Source: Diaminobutyricimonas sp. LJ205
Lineage (GTDB): Bacteria > Actinomycetota > Actinomycetes > Actinomycetales > Microbacteriaceae
NCBI RefSeq assembly: GCF_009755725.1
Contig: NZ_CP046619.1
Location: forward strand, 434,001 to 498,000
Direction of reading: 5' to 3'
Length of the DNA stretch: 64,000 nucleotides
Shown here: positions 34,942-43,594 of the stretch, piece after piece
Position numbering within the stretch: position 1 is the first letter of the stretch
Layout: each line of letters begins with the position of its first letter
Translations under genes and position numbers: made by a program
The notes under the pieces: model-generated
Databases searched by the model: none
Seen by the model: only the letters and a program-made list of their open reading frames with translations
What the model was told of the DNA's origin: nothing

Positions 34942-37230
34942 ATGCGCAAGTGGATCAGTTCGTGGGGGCTCGTCGCCCTCGTTGCCGGGCTTCTGGTGGC
35001 CGTGGCGCCGGCTCAACAAGCTGAAGCGCTGAATGGATCGGATTTCAATCCGGGCAACATCATCAGCGACGCAGTTTTCTACGATCAGGGCACGATGAGC
35101 ACTGCGCAGATTCAGGGTTTCCTCTCGCAGAAGGTTCCCAATTGCCGAGCTGGATATGTCTGCTTGAAAGACTTCACAGAGTCGACGGGTTCGCGGGCTG
35201 CGGACACCCGGTGCAAGGCGTATCAGGGTGGGGCGAACCAGTCGGCGTCGAAGATCATCTTCGACGTCAGCCAGGCCTGCGGGATCAATCCCCAGGTTCT
35301 CATCACGCTGCTCGAGAAGGAGCAGGGACTCGTCAGTGACGTCGACCCGGGCTCCGGTAAGTACCGCATCGCAACTGGCTACGCGTGCCCGGACACCGCC
35401 GCCTGCGATAGCCGCTATTACGGATTCTTCAACCAGGTGTACAGTGCGGCTCGCCAGTACAAGGTGTACCAGTCGACTCCGAACAGCTGGAACTACCGCG
35501 CCGGCCGGACAAACACCATCAAATGGCACCCGAGCGACTCCTGTGGGACGTCACAGGTCTACATTGAGAATCAGGCGACCGCCGGTCTCTATATCTACAC
35601 GCCGTACCGTCCGAATCCAGCCGCCCTGAGCAATCTCTATGGCACCGGTGACTCATGCTCTTCATACGGGAACCGCAACTTCTGGCGCATTTTCTCGGAC
35701 TGGTTCGGCAGCACGCAGGCAGAATCGCACCTCATCGTTGGTGCAGATGACGGCGCGATCTACCTTGTTGTCGGCGGCACCAAGCACCACGTTGCGACGC
35801 TGGAGCAGCTCGAAAGCTTGCGGCCGCTTTTCCCGTACCACCTGGTCGCGCAGAGTTACGCGAATTCCCTCTCGACCGGTCGACCGTTGGGCGCGCATGT
35901 CCGAGATCCGCATACGGGCTCGATTTATGCCCTGGATCGTGGCCGGAAACATCAATTCCTAAGTTGTGAGTCGATGGCTGACTACGAACTGGATTGCGGA
36001 GCTAGCGTCGACATCCTCGCGTCGCAGTTGTCTCGGTTCTCTAACGGCGCGCCAGTGGGCGAGTTCGCCAAGACCGCGCAGAACTCCACGGTGTACTCGG
36101 TGTCAGACGGGGTGAAGCGCCCGATTGCGAGCTGGGATGCTCTGGTCGCATTCGCCGGCGAACAGTCTCCGTATATCTACACCGCACCGACTCAGGTGAT
36201 GTCGGGTCTCAGTGACGGACCCACCCTGCTAGAGCCGGCAAGCCTGTACCGCACAGCGTCCAATCCGCAGATCTACATGGTTGACGGTCGGTCGGCCAAA
36301 ATTCCGGTGGGCTCGTTCGATGTGACGAGCGCGCTCGGAACCACTGGTTGGGCGATGGCCGACGATGCTGCTCTGAACTCGTACACGACCGCATCCGGGA
36401 GCGTGACTGCCATCGTCCAGTGCGCGGACGGCGTCTATGCGGGATCGGCCGGATCGCTTGTCGGCCTGCAGGGAGCTGCAGCCAAGGCGCTTCCAGCAAC
36501 ACCGCTCGGCGCCGAGACCTGCGCCGTTTTGCCGAAGTCGGGCAAGACGACCTCGACGCTCCTGGCCAAGTCACCGGGAAATTCGACGGTGTACTGGATA
36601 AACGCTGGCACCGCTCGCCCTATCTCCTCGTGGGACGCGTTGGTGGCTCTCGCCGGCACGTCGGCTCCCGTCATCATCACCACCCCCGCCTCGACGATTG
36701 CCGCCGCGAGCGCTGGGCCCATGCTGCTGGAGATCGGCTCGCTCGTGAAGTCGAAGGCATCGCCGCAGATCTTCCTGGTCAATGGTCCGGACACGCGGGT
36801 CCCCGTGAGTTCCTTCGCGATCCCGGCTGAAATGGGCGTTCATGGTTACAAGACCGTGGATGACGCGGCGTTGGCAGGGCATAAGCCGGCGGACGCGGCG
36901 CTTCAGATCACCGTGAAGTGCGGTGACAAGTACTTCATCGCAGCGCAGGGCGTCCTCTGGGCGCTGGCCTCGCCAAATGGCTTCGGGCTGGCTGCGACCA
37001 GCGTCAGCTCGCAGATGTGTGCGACAACTCCCAAGTCGCCCACCCAGGTTCCGGGTGCTTTCTTCGTAAAATCCCCGAACTCGTCCAACGTGTACGAACT
37101 GGTCGATGGGACCCGACGCCATGTTTCGACCTGGGACAAGCTGGTCGAGCGGAACGGTGGCAACTCGCCCGTGATTGTCACGGTCAACACGGAACCGCTG
37201 GCGACGATCCCGATCGGTCCAGCCATCTGA
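34942..37230 (+). CDS. secreted multi-repeat protein with lysozyme-like N-terminal domain
   Basis: Protein of 762 aa. A signal peptide (KWISSWGLVALVAGLLVAVA) ends near residue 30. Residues 30-265 form a Cys-rich domain I know from actinobacterial surface proteins of unproven function; ITLLEKEQGLVSD and ATGYACPD resemble the Glu-centred region of lysozyme/transglycosylase folds. From about 270 to the end are at least three copies of a repeat of about 150 residues: STVYSVSDGVKRPIASWDAL, STVYWINAGTARPISSWDAL and SNVYELVDGTRRHVSTWDKL, each followed by an SP.I.T stretch and, in the complete copies, P-Q-I-(Y/F)-(M/L)-V. A partial early copy is at about 275. This looks like a wall-binding or blade-forming array. 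ATG 34942 has the site AGAGGGTGGG before it; GTG 34936 is an alternative. Confidence 0.78.
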   Translation: MRKWISSWGLVALVAGLLVAVAPAQQAEALNGSDFNPGNIISDAVFYDQGTMSTAQIQGFLSQKVPNCRAGYVCLKDFTESTGSRAADTRCKAYQGGANQSASKIIFDVSQACGINPQVLITLLEKEQGLVSDVDPGSGKYRIATGYACPDTAACDSRYYGFFNQVYSAARQYKVYQSTPNSWNYRAGRTNTIKWHPSDSCGTSQVYIENQATAGLYIYTPYRPNPAALSNLYGTGDSCSSYGNRNFWRIFSDWFGSTQAESHLIVGADDGAIYLVVGGTKHHVATLEQLESLRPLFPYHLVAQSYANSLSTGRPLGAHVRDPHTGSIYALDRGRKHQFLSCESMADYELDCGASVDILASQLSRFSNGAPVGEFAKTAQNSTVYSVSDGVKRPIASWDALVAFAGEQSPYIYTAPTQVMSGLSDGPTLLEPASLYRTASNPQIYMVDGRSAKIPVGSFDVTSALGTTGWAMADDAALNSYTTASGSVTAIVQCADGVYAGSAGSLVGLQGAAAKALPATPLGAETCAVLPKSGKTTSTLLAKSPGNSTVYWINAGTARPISSWDALVALAGTSAPVIITTPASTIAAASAGPMLLEIGSLVKSKASPQIFLVNGPDTRVPVSSFAIPAEMGVHGYKTVDDAALAGHKPADAALQITVKCGDKYFIAAQGVLWALASPNGFGLAATSVSSQMCATTPKSPTQVPGAFFVKSPNSSNVYELVDGTRRHVSTWDKLVERNGGNSPVIVTVNTEPLATIPIGPAI

Positions 37231-37232
37231 CT

Positions 37233-37250
37233 GTCCCCTCGATGGGGGAC
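37233..37250 (+). terminator. 6-bp hairpin after secreted repeat protein
   Basis: GTCCCC-TCGATG-GGGGAC begins 2 bp after the stop codon. There is no T-run, so it is either a weak terminator or an RNA-stabilising stem. Confidence 0.35.
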
Positions 37251-37280
37251 GTTCGCGGCTGATCGTTAGATTTGGTGGCT

Positions 37281-37286
37281 TAGAAT
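37281..37286 (+). promoter_or_regulatory. -10-like hexamer before coiled-coil/GT4 operon
   Basis: TAGAAT, 29 nt before ATG 37316, with GGGACGG as ribosome-binding site between. A clear -35 is not visible. Confidence 0.4.
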
Positions 37287-37315
37287 CGACTGCCTAACGA
37301 GCAACTGCGGGACGG

Positions 37316-37621
37316 ATGCGAATGGTCAGCGAAACGATGGATGAAATGCGGAGGCGTCTAGCAGGCGTCGAAGCGGAGCGCGACGAACTCCGACGCGAGC
37401 TCGATAGCCGAAGCAACGCCGACGTGGAAACCTGGCTCGCTGCGCTGCGTGCGCAGGCCCTCGTCGACACAAGCTTCTCCAACACCCTGTCGTGGCGGAT
37501 CACCCGGCCACTGCGGCTGATGCGCAGCTACCAGATAAAAGTCTCCCAACTGGGATTGGTGCCAGCGACGAGAGCTGCTGTCGCGGTTGCGCGCCGCCGG
37601 CTGCGCAGGGCGCGCCGGTGA
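37316..37621 (+). CDS. small coiled-coil protein of glycan operon
   Basis: Protein of 101 aa. Residues 5-35 are heptad-like and charged (EMRRRLAGVEAERDELRREL), predicted coiled coil. The motif NTLSWRITRPLRLMR near residue 60 is the type found at the ends of coiled-coil extensions on polysaccharide glycosyltransferases; the tail is very basic and could bind membrane. It may be a detached extension that organises the two GT4 enzymes encoded next, the first of which overlaps its stop (TGATG). Confidence 0.7.
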   Translation: MRMVSETMDEMRRRLAGVEAERDELRRELDSRSNADVETWLAALRAQALVDTSFSNTLSWRITRPLRLMRSYQIKVSQLGLVPATRAAVAVARRRLRRARR

Positions 37622-39120
37622 TGGCGGATGCGACGGAAACCGACGCGTTGCTCCAGCGGCTCCGCGCCGTAGCTCCCCATCTTGGCGAGCCTGTGGATGC
37701 GCTCGAGGACTTGGCGGATCGAGGCGTCGGCCCGTTGCTGCACTCGCTGGGTCGCAGACTGCAGGCCGACCCGCGATTCGATCACATCTGGCTGCTCTAT
37801 ACCGCTGTCACCGCAACCTATCCGACTGCGGATGAGGTTCGCAGCCTCCGGCGAACTATTCGACTCGCCGGCAACGACAACGTCCATGTCGTCATTCTGC
37901 AAGCCTGCAGCGATGCCGCCCTCCGAGGCGGCGGGCTGTCAGCACGGGCGCGGATTGTCGAGGACGGCGTCATCGTCGATGTGAATTTCTCGGCGCGTAC
38001 CGATCACAACACGGGTGTGCAACGAGTAGTGCGTCAGACGATGTCGCGGTGGGAACCCATCCACTCCCCGGAACTCGTGGTCTGGACCGACCGATCCAAC
38101 GCGTACCGCCCCCTCACCGAAACAGAGCACGACCGGTTACTTCGATGGGGTGGGCGGGACTCGGCCGCCAGCGCCGATGTCGTCGAACAACCCGAGATCA
38201 TCATTCCGATCCGCGGCGCCCTGACCATGATCGAGGTTCCCCAGCAGGAGCAGTGCCCCCCGCTGGCGGCGATCGCTGAATTCACCCAGACACGCGTGGC
38301 AATGGTGGTGCATGACGCCATTCCGGTGATCAGTGCAGACACCGTGCCCGACCAGGAAACCAATCGTTTCGTTGATTACCTGAGCATTGTGAAGCACGCT
38401 GACCGGTTGAGCGGTGTCAGCAAGTCAGCCGCGGCAGAGTTTCAGGGCTTCGTCAATATGTTGACGGCGCAGGGCATCCGCGGCCCAGAAGTGGTCGCGG
38501 TGCCGCTCCCCAGTGACGTGCCTCATCGGCCCGAACATGTAGACCCGGTGAGCGGCGTGCCTCTGGTGCTCGTTGTGGGTAGCCAGGAGCCTCGAAAGAA
38601 CCACTACGCCATTCTGTACGCAGCCGAACGTCTGTGGCGCGAAGGGGTGCAATTCCGGTTGCGCTTCATCGGTGGCGGGAGCACGTGGTTCATCCAGGGG
38701 TTCGACGCGGAAATCAAGAGACTGCGTCGCCGCGGATACAACGTGGAAGTACTGCGCGGCGTGAACGACGCGACGCTGGTCCGCTCATACGCGGAGGCGG
38801 CGTTCACCGTGTTCCCCTCACTGCACGAGGGTTTTGGCCTGCCAGTTGGGGAGTCGCTGGCGATGGGTGTGCCCGTCATCACGACGAATTACGGCAGCAC
38901 CGCCGAGATCGCCGCCGACGGAGGCTGCCTTCTGGTCGACCCGCGCGACGAAGACGATCTCATGGGGGGGATGCGTCGGCTTCTGACTGAACCGGCCGAG
39001 CTCGAGCGACTTCGCGCCGAGGCAGCGGCACGAGCGCCTCGCACCTGGGACGACTATTCGAGCGAGCTCTGGGAGGCGTTGGTGCAGCCACTGATCGGGA
39101 GGCCCATCCATGCCGAGTAA
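37621..39120 (+). CDS. GT4 glycosyltransferase with N-terminal extension, tandem paralogue 1
   Basis: Protein of 499 aa. The first 120 residues are helical and not part of the GT fold. The GT-B region begins with the unusual IVDVNFSARTDHNTGVQRVVRQ, then LVLVVGSQEPRKNHYAIL and the donor-site stretch SLHEGFGLPVGESLAMGVPVI. The next gene encodes a protein of the same architecture and the same signatures, so the pair arose by tandem duplication. The longer frame from 37492 is rejected because ATG 37621 overlaps the stop of the coiled-coil gene. The sugar donor is not deducible. Confidence 0.87.
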   Translation: MADATETDALLQRLRAVAPHLGEPVDALEDLADRGVGPLLHSLGRRLQADPRFDHIWLLYTAVTATYPTADEVRSLRRTIRLAGNDNVHVVILQACSDAALRGGGLSARARIVEDGVIVDVNFSARTDHNTGVQRVVRQTMSRWEPIHSPELVVWTDRSNAYRPLTETEHDRLLRWGGRDSAASADVVEQPEIIIPIRGALTMIEVPQQEQCPPLAAIAEFTQTRVAMVVHDAIPVISADTVPDQETNRFVDYLSIVKHADRLSGVSKSAAAEFQGFVNMLTAQGIRGPEVVAVPLPSDVPHRPEHVDPVSGVPLVLVVGSQEPRKNHYAILYAAERLWREGVQFRLRFIGGGSTWFIQGFDAEIKRLRRRGYNVEVLRGVNDATLVRSYAEAAFTVFPSLHEGFGLPVGESLAMGVPVITTNYGSTAEIAADGGCLLVDPRDEDDLMGGMRRLLTEPAELERLRAEAAARAPRTWDDYSSELWEALVQPLIGRPIHAE

Positions 39121-40558
39121 ACACGTCCTTGGCCGACTTCATGTTCTGGCCGACACTCTCGACCTCACGCCCGCGAGTGGCACTTTCCTCAGTCTGAGTT
39201 CGGCAGTGAAAACGCTTGGGGCGGCTGTCGGCACCGACCCGGCTCGGGTCTGGCTTGCATACGCGGTGCTGACGGCGCGTCTTCCCCGCGAAGACGACAT
39301 CGTCGCGTTGGTTCGCAAGGCCAAGCTGGACGGTGCCGAGGTGGCCTTGAAGGAAATCGTTTCACGGGCCAGCCGTGCCGCGAGGTTCACGATCTCGCCG
39401 CCATCCGTCGAAGTCGTGCGGGGCAGCGTCATCGTCGACGTGCACCACACCGCAAGGACACGGCTTGCGACTGGCATCCAGCGGGTGGTCCGGCAGACCA
39501 TCGCCGAATGGGCGACGAGCCGCACGATCACGTTGATCGGGTGGAATTCCACCTACGACGCGACACGGTTGCTCACCGAGGATGAACGGTCGAACGCGCT
39601 CTACGGCAATCGTCCCGATGCCAAGTTCGCGCAGGGCACGGTCACAATTCCGTGGGAGTGCGATTACATCCTTCCCGAGTTGGCCACCGAGCCGGAGCGG
39701 ACCGCGCGCCTGCAGGCGATGGCGAGATTCTCAGGGAACCGACTGCACATGGTCGGTCATGACTGCGTTCCGATTTCCACAGCAGAGACGGTCGGCCCGG
39801 GCATGGGCGGTGCCTTCGCGAAGAATCTGGCTGCCGCGAGGCACGCGTCATCGATCGCGACGACGTCGATGGCCTCGTCTGCGGAGTATCAAGGCTGGCG
39901 CTCCATGCTCTCCGCGATTGGCGTGCCAGGCCCACGAATTCAGGAAGTGCAGCTTCCTGCCGAGGCCGGCGAATCCGATCCGATTACCGCAGGGGCGGCG
40001 GCGGACATCTTCGACGCCGAGCGACCGCTGGTGCTGTGCGTAGGGAGCCATGAGCCGCGGAAGAACCACATGGCCCTCCTCTACGCGTTTGAGGTTCTGT
40101 GGCGTGAGGGGCATGAGTTCAACGCACTCTTCGTCGGCGGCAATTCGTGGAACAGCGGTGGCTTTGAGCACGAGTTCACACGGATGGTGAAGGCAGGCCG
40201 TCCGCTGCACGCGGCGAAGGGCATGTCGGACGACACGCTGTGGGCGATGTATCGCGACGCGGTCGCGACCGTGTTCCCGTCGGTGAACGAGGGGTTCGGG
40301 TTGCCGGTGGCTGAGTCACTTGCCGTGGGCACACCTGCCCTGACGAGCAACTTCGGCAGCATGCGCGAGATCGCGCAATCCGGGGGAGCCGTGTTGGTGG
40401 ACCCGCGTGACGACGATGCAATCGTCGACGGCCTCCGACGGCTGCTCACCGATGATGCTTTCCGGGCGCAACTCGAAGCTCAGGCCACGGCACGATCGCC
40501 GCGGCTCTGGAAGCAGTACGCCGCAGAACTCTGGGAATCGTTCTTCCCCGAGGACTGA
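39110..40558 (+). CDS. GT4 glycosyltransferase with N-terminal extension, tandem paralogue 2
   Basis: Protein of 482 aa, paralogue of the preceding one: IVDVHHTARTRLATGIQRVVRQ aligns with its VNFSARTDHNTGVQRVVRQ; LVLCVGSHEPRKNHMALL and SVNEGFGLPVAESLAVGTPAL follow. The start overlaps the previous gene by 11 bp. Its stop codon TGA directly abuts that of the convergent GT2 gene, forming TGATCA with no spacer. Two diverged copies suggest addition of two different or alternating sugars in one repeat unit. Confidence 0.87.
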   Translation: MPSKHVLGRLHVLADTLDLTPASGTFLSLSSAVKTLGAAVGTDPARVWLAYAVLTARLPREDDIVALVRKAKLDGAEVALKEIVSRASRAARFTISPPSVEVVRGSVIVDVHHTARTRLATGIQRVVRQTIAEWATSRTITLIGWNSTYDATRLLTEDERSNALYGNRPDAKFAQGTVTIPWECDYILPELATEPERTARLQAMARFSGNRLHMVGHDCVPISTAETVGPGMGGAFAKNLAAARHASSIATTSMASSAEYQGWRSMLSAIGVPGPRIQEVQLPAEAGESDPITAGAAADIFDAERPLVLCVGSHEPRKNHMALLYAFEVLWREGHEFNALFVGGNSWNSGGFEHEFTRMVKAGRPLHAAKGMSDDTLWAMYRDAVATVFPSVNEGFGLPVAESLAVGTPALTSNFGSMREIAQSGGAVLVDPRDDDAIVDGLRRLLTDDAFRAQLEAQATARSPRLWKQYAAELWESFFPED

Positions 40559-41710
40559 TCAACCCGTGCGATGCTGCCCCCGGCGCTCACGGAGGCGGCG
40601 TCTGAGGATTCCGCCCTGCCACTTGATGATGCCGACTGGACCGCGGCTTTCGAGGTCGCGGAGCCGCTGGTCCAACTCGTGCGCGCGAGCTTCGAGTTCT
40701 CGGACGCGCTGTTGCGCCGCTTCGGCCGTCGTGCGGCACTCGGCCAGGTCGCGCACCGTGCGGGCATGCTCTTCTTCGAGGGCGTCGAGATGCCCAACCA
40801 GCCAGGTCGAGTAGTCCTGGGCGATCTGCACAGCAGTCTGGGTCACGCCAACGGACTCAGCTGCCCGCTGGGGCGCCTCGCCCGGAACCACCTGGCACAA
40901 CTTCTCGAGGGGGTCGTCGGCTTCCGGAGCTGACTCGAGGGTTCGGGCCCAGCGATCGATGAAGGCCGCCCCGGAACGCTCAGAGGCGAACGTCTGAAAG
41001 CGACGGTCACGGGAGGTTGAGGCGCCGGATGCGTGGATGGCACGCGCCTCGGGCTCGAGGATGATTTTCCATCCGGCAGCCTTGAGACGGAACGCGAGAT
41101 CAACGTCCTCGAAATAGGCGGGCTCGTAGATGGGGTCGTAGCCGTCGACGCTCTCGAAGGCTCGCTTGAGAATGAGCAAGGCCGCGCCCGAGCCGTAATC
41201 AATCTCTCGGCGCGTCAGCAATCCGGCATCCGACGCAGCGGCAAGGTCCATGCCCGCGCCGAGTTGAACAGTGCCCGCCGTGCGCAAGACGCGCGAACCG
41301 GCTTCCTGCAGCGACCCGTCCGGGTGGAGTAGAACGGCAGCTACGCCGCCCACTGAGGGATCGGCATCCGCACCACGCATCAGGGCCGCGAGCATTCCTG
41401 GTTCCACCTGCGCGTCATCGTTGAGGAAGACCAGATACTCACCGCGTGCGGCGGCAGCCCCTGCATTGCATCCGCCGCCGAAGCCGATGTTCGCTTCGAG
41501 ATTCACTTCACGAGCACCGTGGACTTGCGAGCGTACCGCCGCGCGGACTGCGGGTTCGGCGCCGTTCAGCACGACGATGACCTCGACCTCTGTAGTGCTC
41601 ACAGCGGCTAGCGAACTCAGACACTCGAGCAGTTCGTCGACAAGTCGCCAAGCCAGGACAATCACGCTGACACGCGGCGACGCGCTCTGCGGGAGGGAGA
41701 CGGATTGCAT
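40559..41710 (-). CDS. GT2 glycosyltransferase with C-terminal coiled coil
   Basis: Protein of 383 aa. Residues 10-260 form a rhamnosyltransferase-like GT2 domain: VSVIVLAWRLVDELLECL, NIGFGGGCNAGAAAARG, VFLNDDAQVEPGML and PAYFEDVDLAFRLKAAG. The last 80 residues form a coiled coil (ECRTTAEAAQQRVRELEARA) ending in a basic tail, similar in style to the small coiled-coil protein at 37.3 kb. ATG 41710 is spaced 6 nt from AGAAGAGG and is preferred to ATG 41716, which directly abuts it. Confidence 0.86.
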   Translation of the reverse strand: MQSVSLPQSASPRVSVIVLAWRLVDELLECLSSLAAVSTTEVEVIVVLNGAEPAVRAAVRSQVHGAREVNLEANIGFGGGCNAGAAAARGEYLVFLNDDAQVEPGMLAALMRGADADPSVGGVAAVLLHPDGSLQEAGSRVLRTAGTVQLGAGMDLAAASDAGLLTRREIDYGSGAALLILKRAFESVDGYDPIYEPAYFEDVDLAFRLKAAGWKIILEPEARAIHASGASTSRDRRFQTFASERSGAAFIDRWARTLESAPEADDPLEKLCQVVPGEAPQRAAESVGVTQTAVQIAQDYSTWLVGHLDALEEEHARTVRDLAECRTTAEAAQQRVRELEARAHELDQRLRDLESRGPVGIIKWQGGILRRRLRERRGQHRTG

Positions 41711-41861
41711 GGACATCCTCTTCTTGCGGTCGCGCGAACGGCCGTCTGCGGGATTATCACCATATCGGTCGCGCCGGCAAGCACCCCGAATAGTTCCAGC
41801 GCAGCCCAGCGTTTAGGATGGGTCGGTTGCAACCGGCCGAAAGGCATGACTACGGAGAAGA

Positions 41862-42794
41862 ATGACGGATCCCGCGCAAGAACGCATCGCGAGGCTTGAC
41901 TCGATACCGTTCGAGCGAATCGGACCGGTGGCGGGATCGCCCGTTCTGGGCTTCTTCAAGTCCGTCGCCGACGCATGGTCGCGACGGGAGCTTCTCGACC
42001 TGCTCGTGCGCCGCGAGCTGAAGTCCCGGTACAAGGACAGTTCTCTCGGCTTCCTTTGGAGCCTCATCCGGCCCCTCGTGATGCTCGGCATCTACTATTT
42101 CGCGATCGGCAAGGTACTCGGCGCCGAACGCGGAATCCCGCAGTTCGCAATCTTCGTGTTCACGGGCCTGACTCTCTGGGGCCTCTTCAACGAGATCGTC
42201 ACCGCGGGCACTTCCTCGATTCTGAATAATGCCGGTCTGATCAAAAAGGTGTACCTACCACGCGAGATCTTCCCCCTCGCCGCGACCGGCTCAGCGCTGT
42301 TCAACTTCGGTGTGCAGTTAGTGGTGCTGATCCTCGCCACGATCGTCTTGGGCCAGGTGCCGTGGCATGCGGATCTGCTTTACGCACCGCTCGCTGTCAT
42401 CGTGGTGCTGGTGTTCGGCGTCGCGTTCAGTTTGCTGCTCTCGGCGGTCACGGTGTACCTGCGTGACATGCAGTACCTCGTTGAAGTGGGTTTGTTGATC
42501 GGATTCTGGATCTCGCCGATCGTCTACTCGTTCGGGTTCGTGGCGACTGCCTTCGAGAACTCGGCACTTCCGAGCTGGCTGCTCGAGCTTTACCTGGCGA
42601 ATCCGATGACGGTCGCCATGGTCGCCTTTCAGAAGGCATTCTGGATCGCAGGCGAGACCGCCGACCCCGTGGCCGTGTACCCCGACCAGCTGCTGCTGCG
42701 GCTCGTCATCATGATCGGTGTGGGCATGGTGCTCGTCTGGATTTCGCAGCGCGTCTTCGCCCGCTTGCAGGGCAACTTTGCACAGGAGATTTGA
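41862..42794 (+). CDS. wzm: ABC transporter permease, polysaccharide export (Wzm type)
   Basis: Protein of 310 aa, ABC-2 family. After a 55-residue cytoplasmic N-terminus with the conserved LLVRRELKSRYKDSSLGFLW, six membrane segments follow to about residue 300. Such permeases form the channel that exports polyprenyl-linked polysaccharide or teichoic acid with the ATPase encoded 3 bp downstream. ATG 41862 follows a GGAGAAGA ribosome-binding site. Confidence 0.92.
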   Translation: MTDPAQERIARLDSIPFERIGPVAGSPVLGFFKSVADAWSRRELLDLLVRRELKSRYKDSSLGFLWSLIRPLVMLGIYYFAIGKVLGAERGIPQFAIFVFTGLTLWGLFNEIVTAGTSSILNNAGLIKKVYLPREIFPLAATGSALFNFGVQLVVLILATIVLGQVPWHADLLYAPLAVIVVLVFGVAFSLLLSAVTVYLRDMQYLVEVGLLIGFWISPIVYSFGFVATAFENSALPSWLLELYLANPMTVAMVAFQKAFWIAGETADPVAVYPDQLLLRLVIMIGVGMVLVWISQRVFARLQGNFAQEI

Positions 42795-42797
42795 TAA

Positions 42798-43547
42798 GTG
42801 GCAGTAGATGCGCGACGACCGGATCTGGTCAGGGTCACGGATGTCTCCAAGCGGTTCGTGATCCGCAAGGACAAATCGCTGAAGGAGCGCGTCGTCAACT
42901 TCGGCCGCTCGAACAAGCACAAAGACGATTTCTGGGCGCTCCGGGACGTGTCGTTCTCGATCGAAGCGGGCACGACTATCGGGCTCCTGGGGGCGAACGG
43001 CTCCGGAAAGAGCACCCTGCTCAAGGTCATCGGCGGCATCATCGACCCGACAGAAGGCTACGTCGAGCGACGGGGCCGACTCGCCGCGCTGCTTGAGCTC
43101 GGTGCTGGTTTTCACCCCGACCTGACGGGCCGCGAAAACGTCTATCTGAACGCGTCGATCCTCGGATTGTCGCGCAAGCAGACCGATGAGTACTTCGCAT
43201 CCATTCTCGAATTCTCTGAGATCGGTGACTTCATCGATACCCAGGTCAAGTTCTACTCGTCGGGCATGTATGTTCGGCTGGCGTTCTCGATCGCCGTGCA
43301 CGTCGACCCCGACGTTCTGTTGGTGGACGAGGTGCTCGCGGTCGGCGACGAGCCGTTCCAGAAGAAGTGCATGACGAAGATCAAGGAATTCCAACGCGAG
43401 GGGCGGACGATCATTCTGGTCTCGCACGCGGCCGAACAGGTATCCGACCTTTGTGATCGCGTTGTGGTCCTGTCGCGTGGCTCTGTCGTCTATGACGGTG
43501 AAACTGCAGCGGGCATTGAGGCGCTCCGCAAGTCATTCGAGCACTGA
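42798..43547 (+). CDS. wzt: ABC transporter ATP-binding protein, polysaccharide export (Wzt type)
   Basis: Protein of 249 aa, partner of the upstream permease. Walker A GANGSGKST, the ABC signature YSSGMYVRLAFS, Walker B VLLVDEVLAVGD and the His switch LVSHAAEQ are intact. Unlike Wzt of E. coli O8/O9a it has no C-terminal carbohydrate-binding domain, so chain-end recognition is not expected here; it is like TagH-core and other Gram-positive exporters of this size. GTG 42798 starts the gene. Confidence 0.93.
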   Translation: MAVDARRPDLVRVTDVSKRFVIRKDKSLKERVVNFGRSNKHKDDFWALRDVSFSIEAGTTIGLLGANGSGKSTLLKVIGGIIDPTEGYVERRGRLAALLELGAGFHPDLTGRENVYLNASILGLSRKQTDEYFASILEFSEIGDFIDTQVKFYSSGMYVRLAFSIAVHVDPDVLLVDEVLAVGDEPFQKKCMTKIKEFQREGRTIILVSHAAEQVSDLCDRVVVLSRGSVVYDGETAAGIEALRKSFEH

Positions 43548-43594
43548 CGCTGCCTACGGTTAGGGCGGGACCCGTCGTCTGCTTAGATGAATCG

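Noticed and set aside
40556-40561. TGATCA shared by two convergent stop codons, considered as a regulatory palindrome
   Set aside because: It is simply two abutting TGA stops; no longer symmetry surrounds it.
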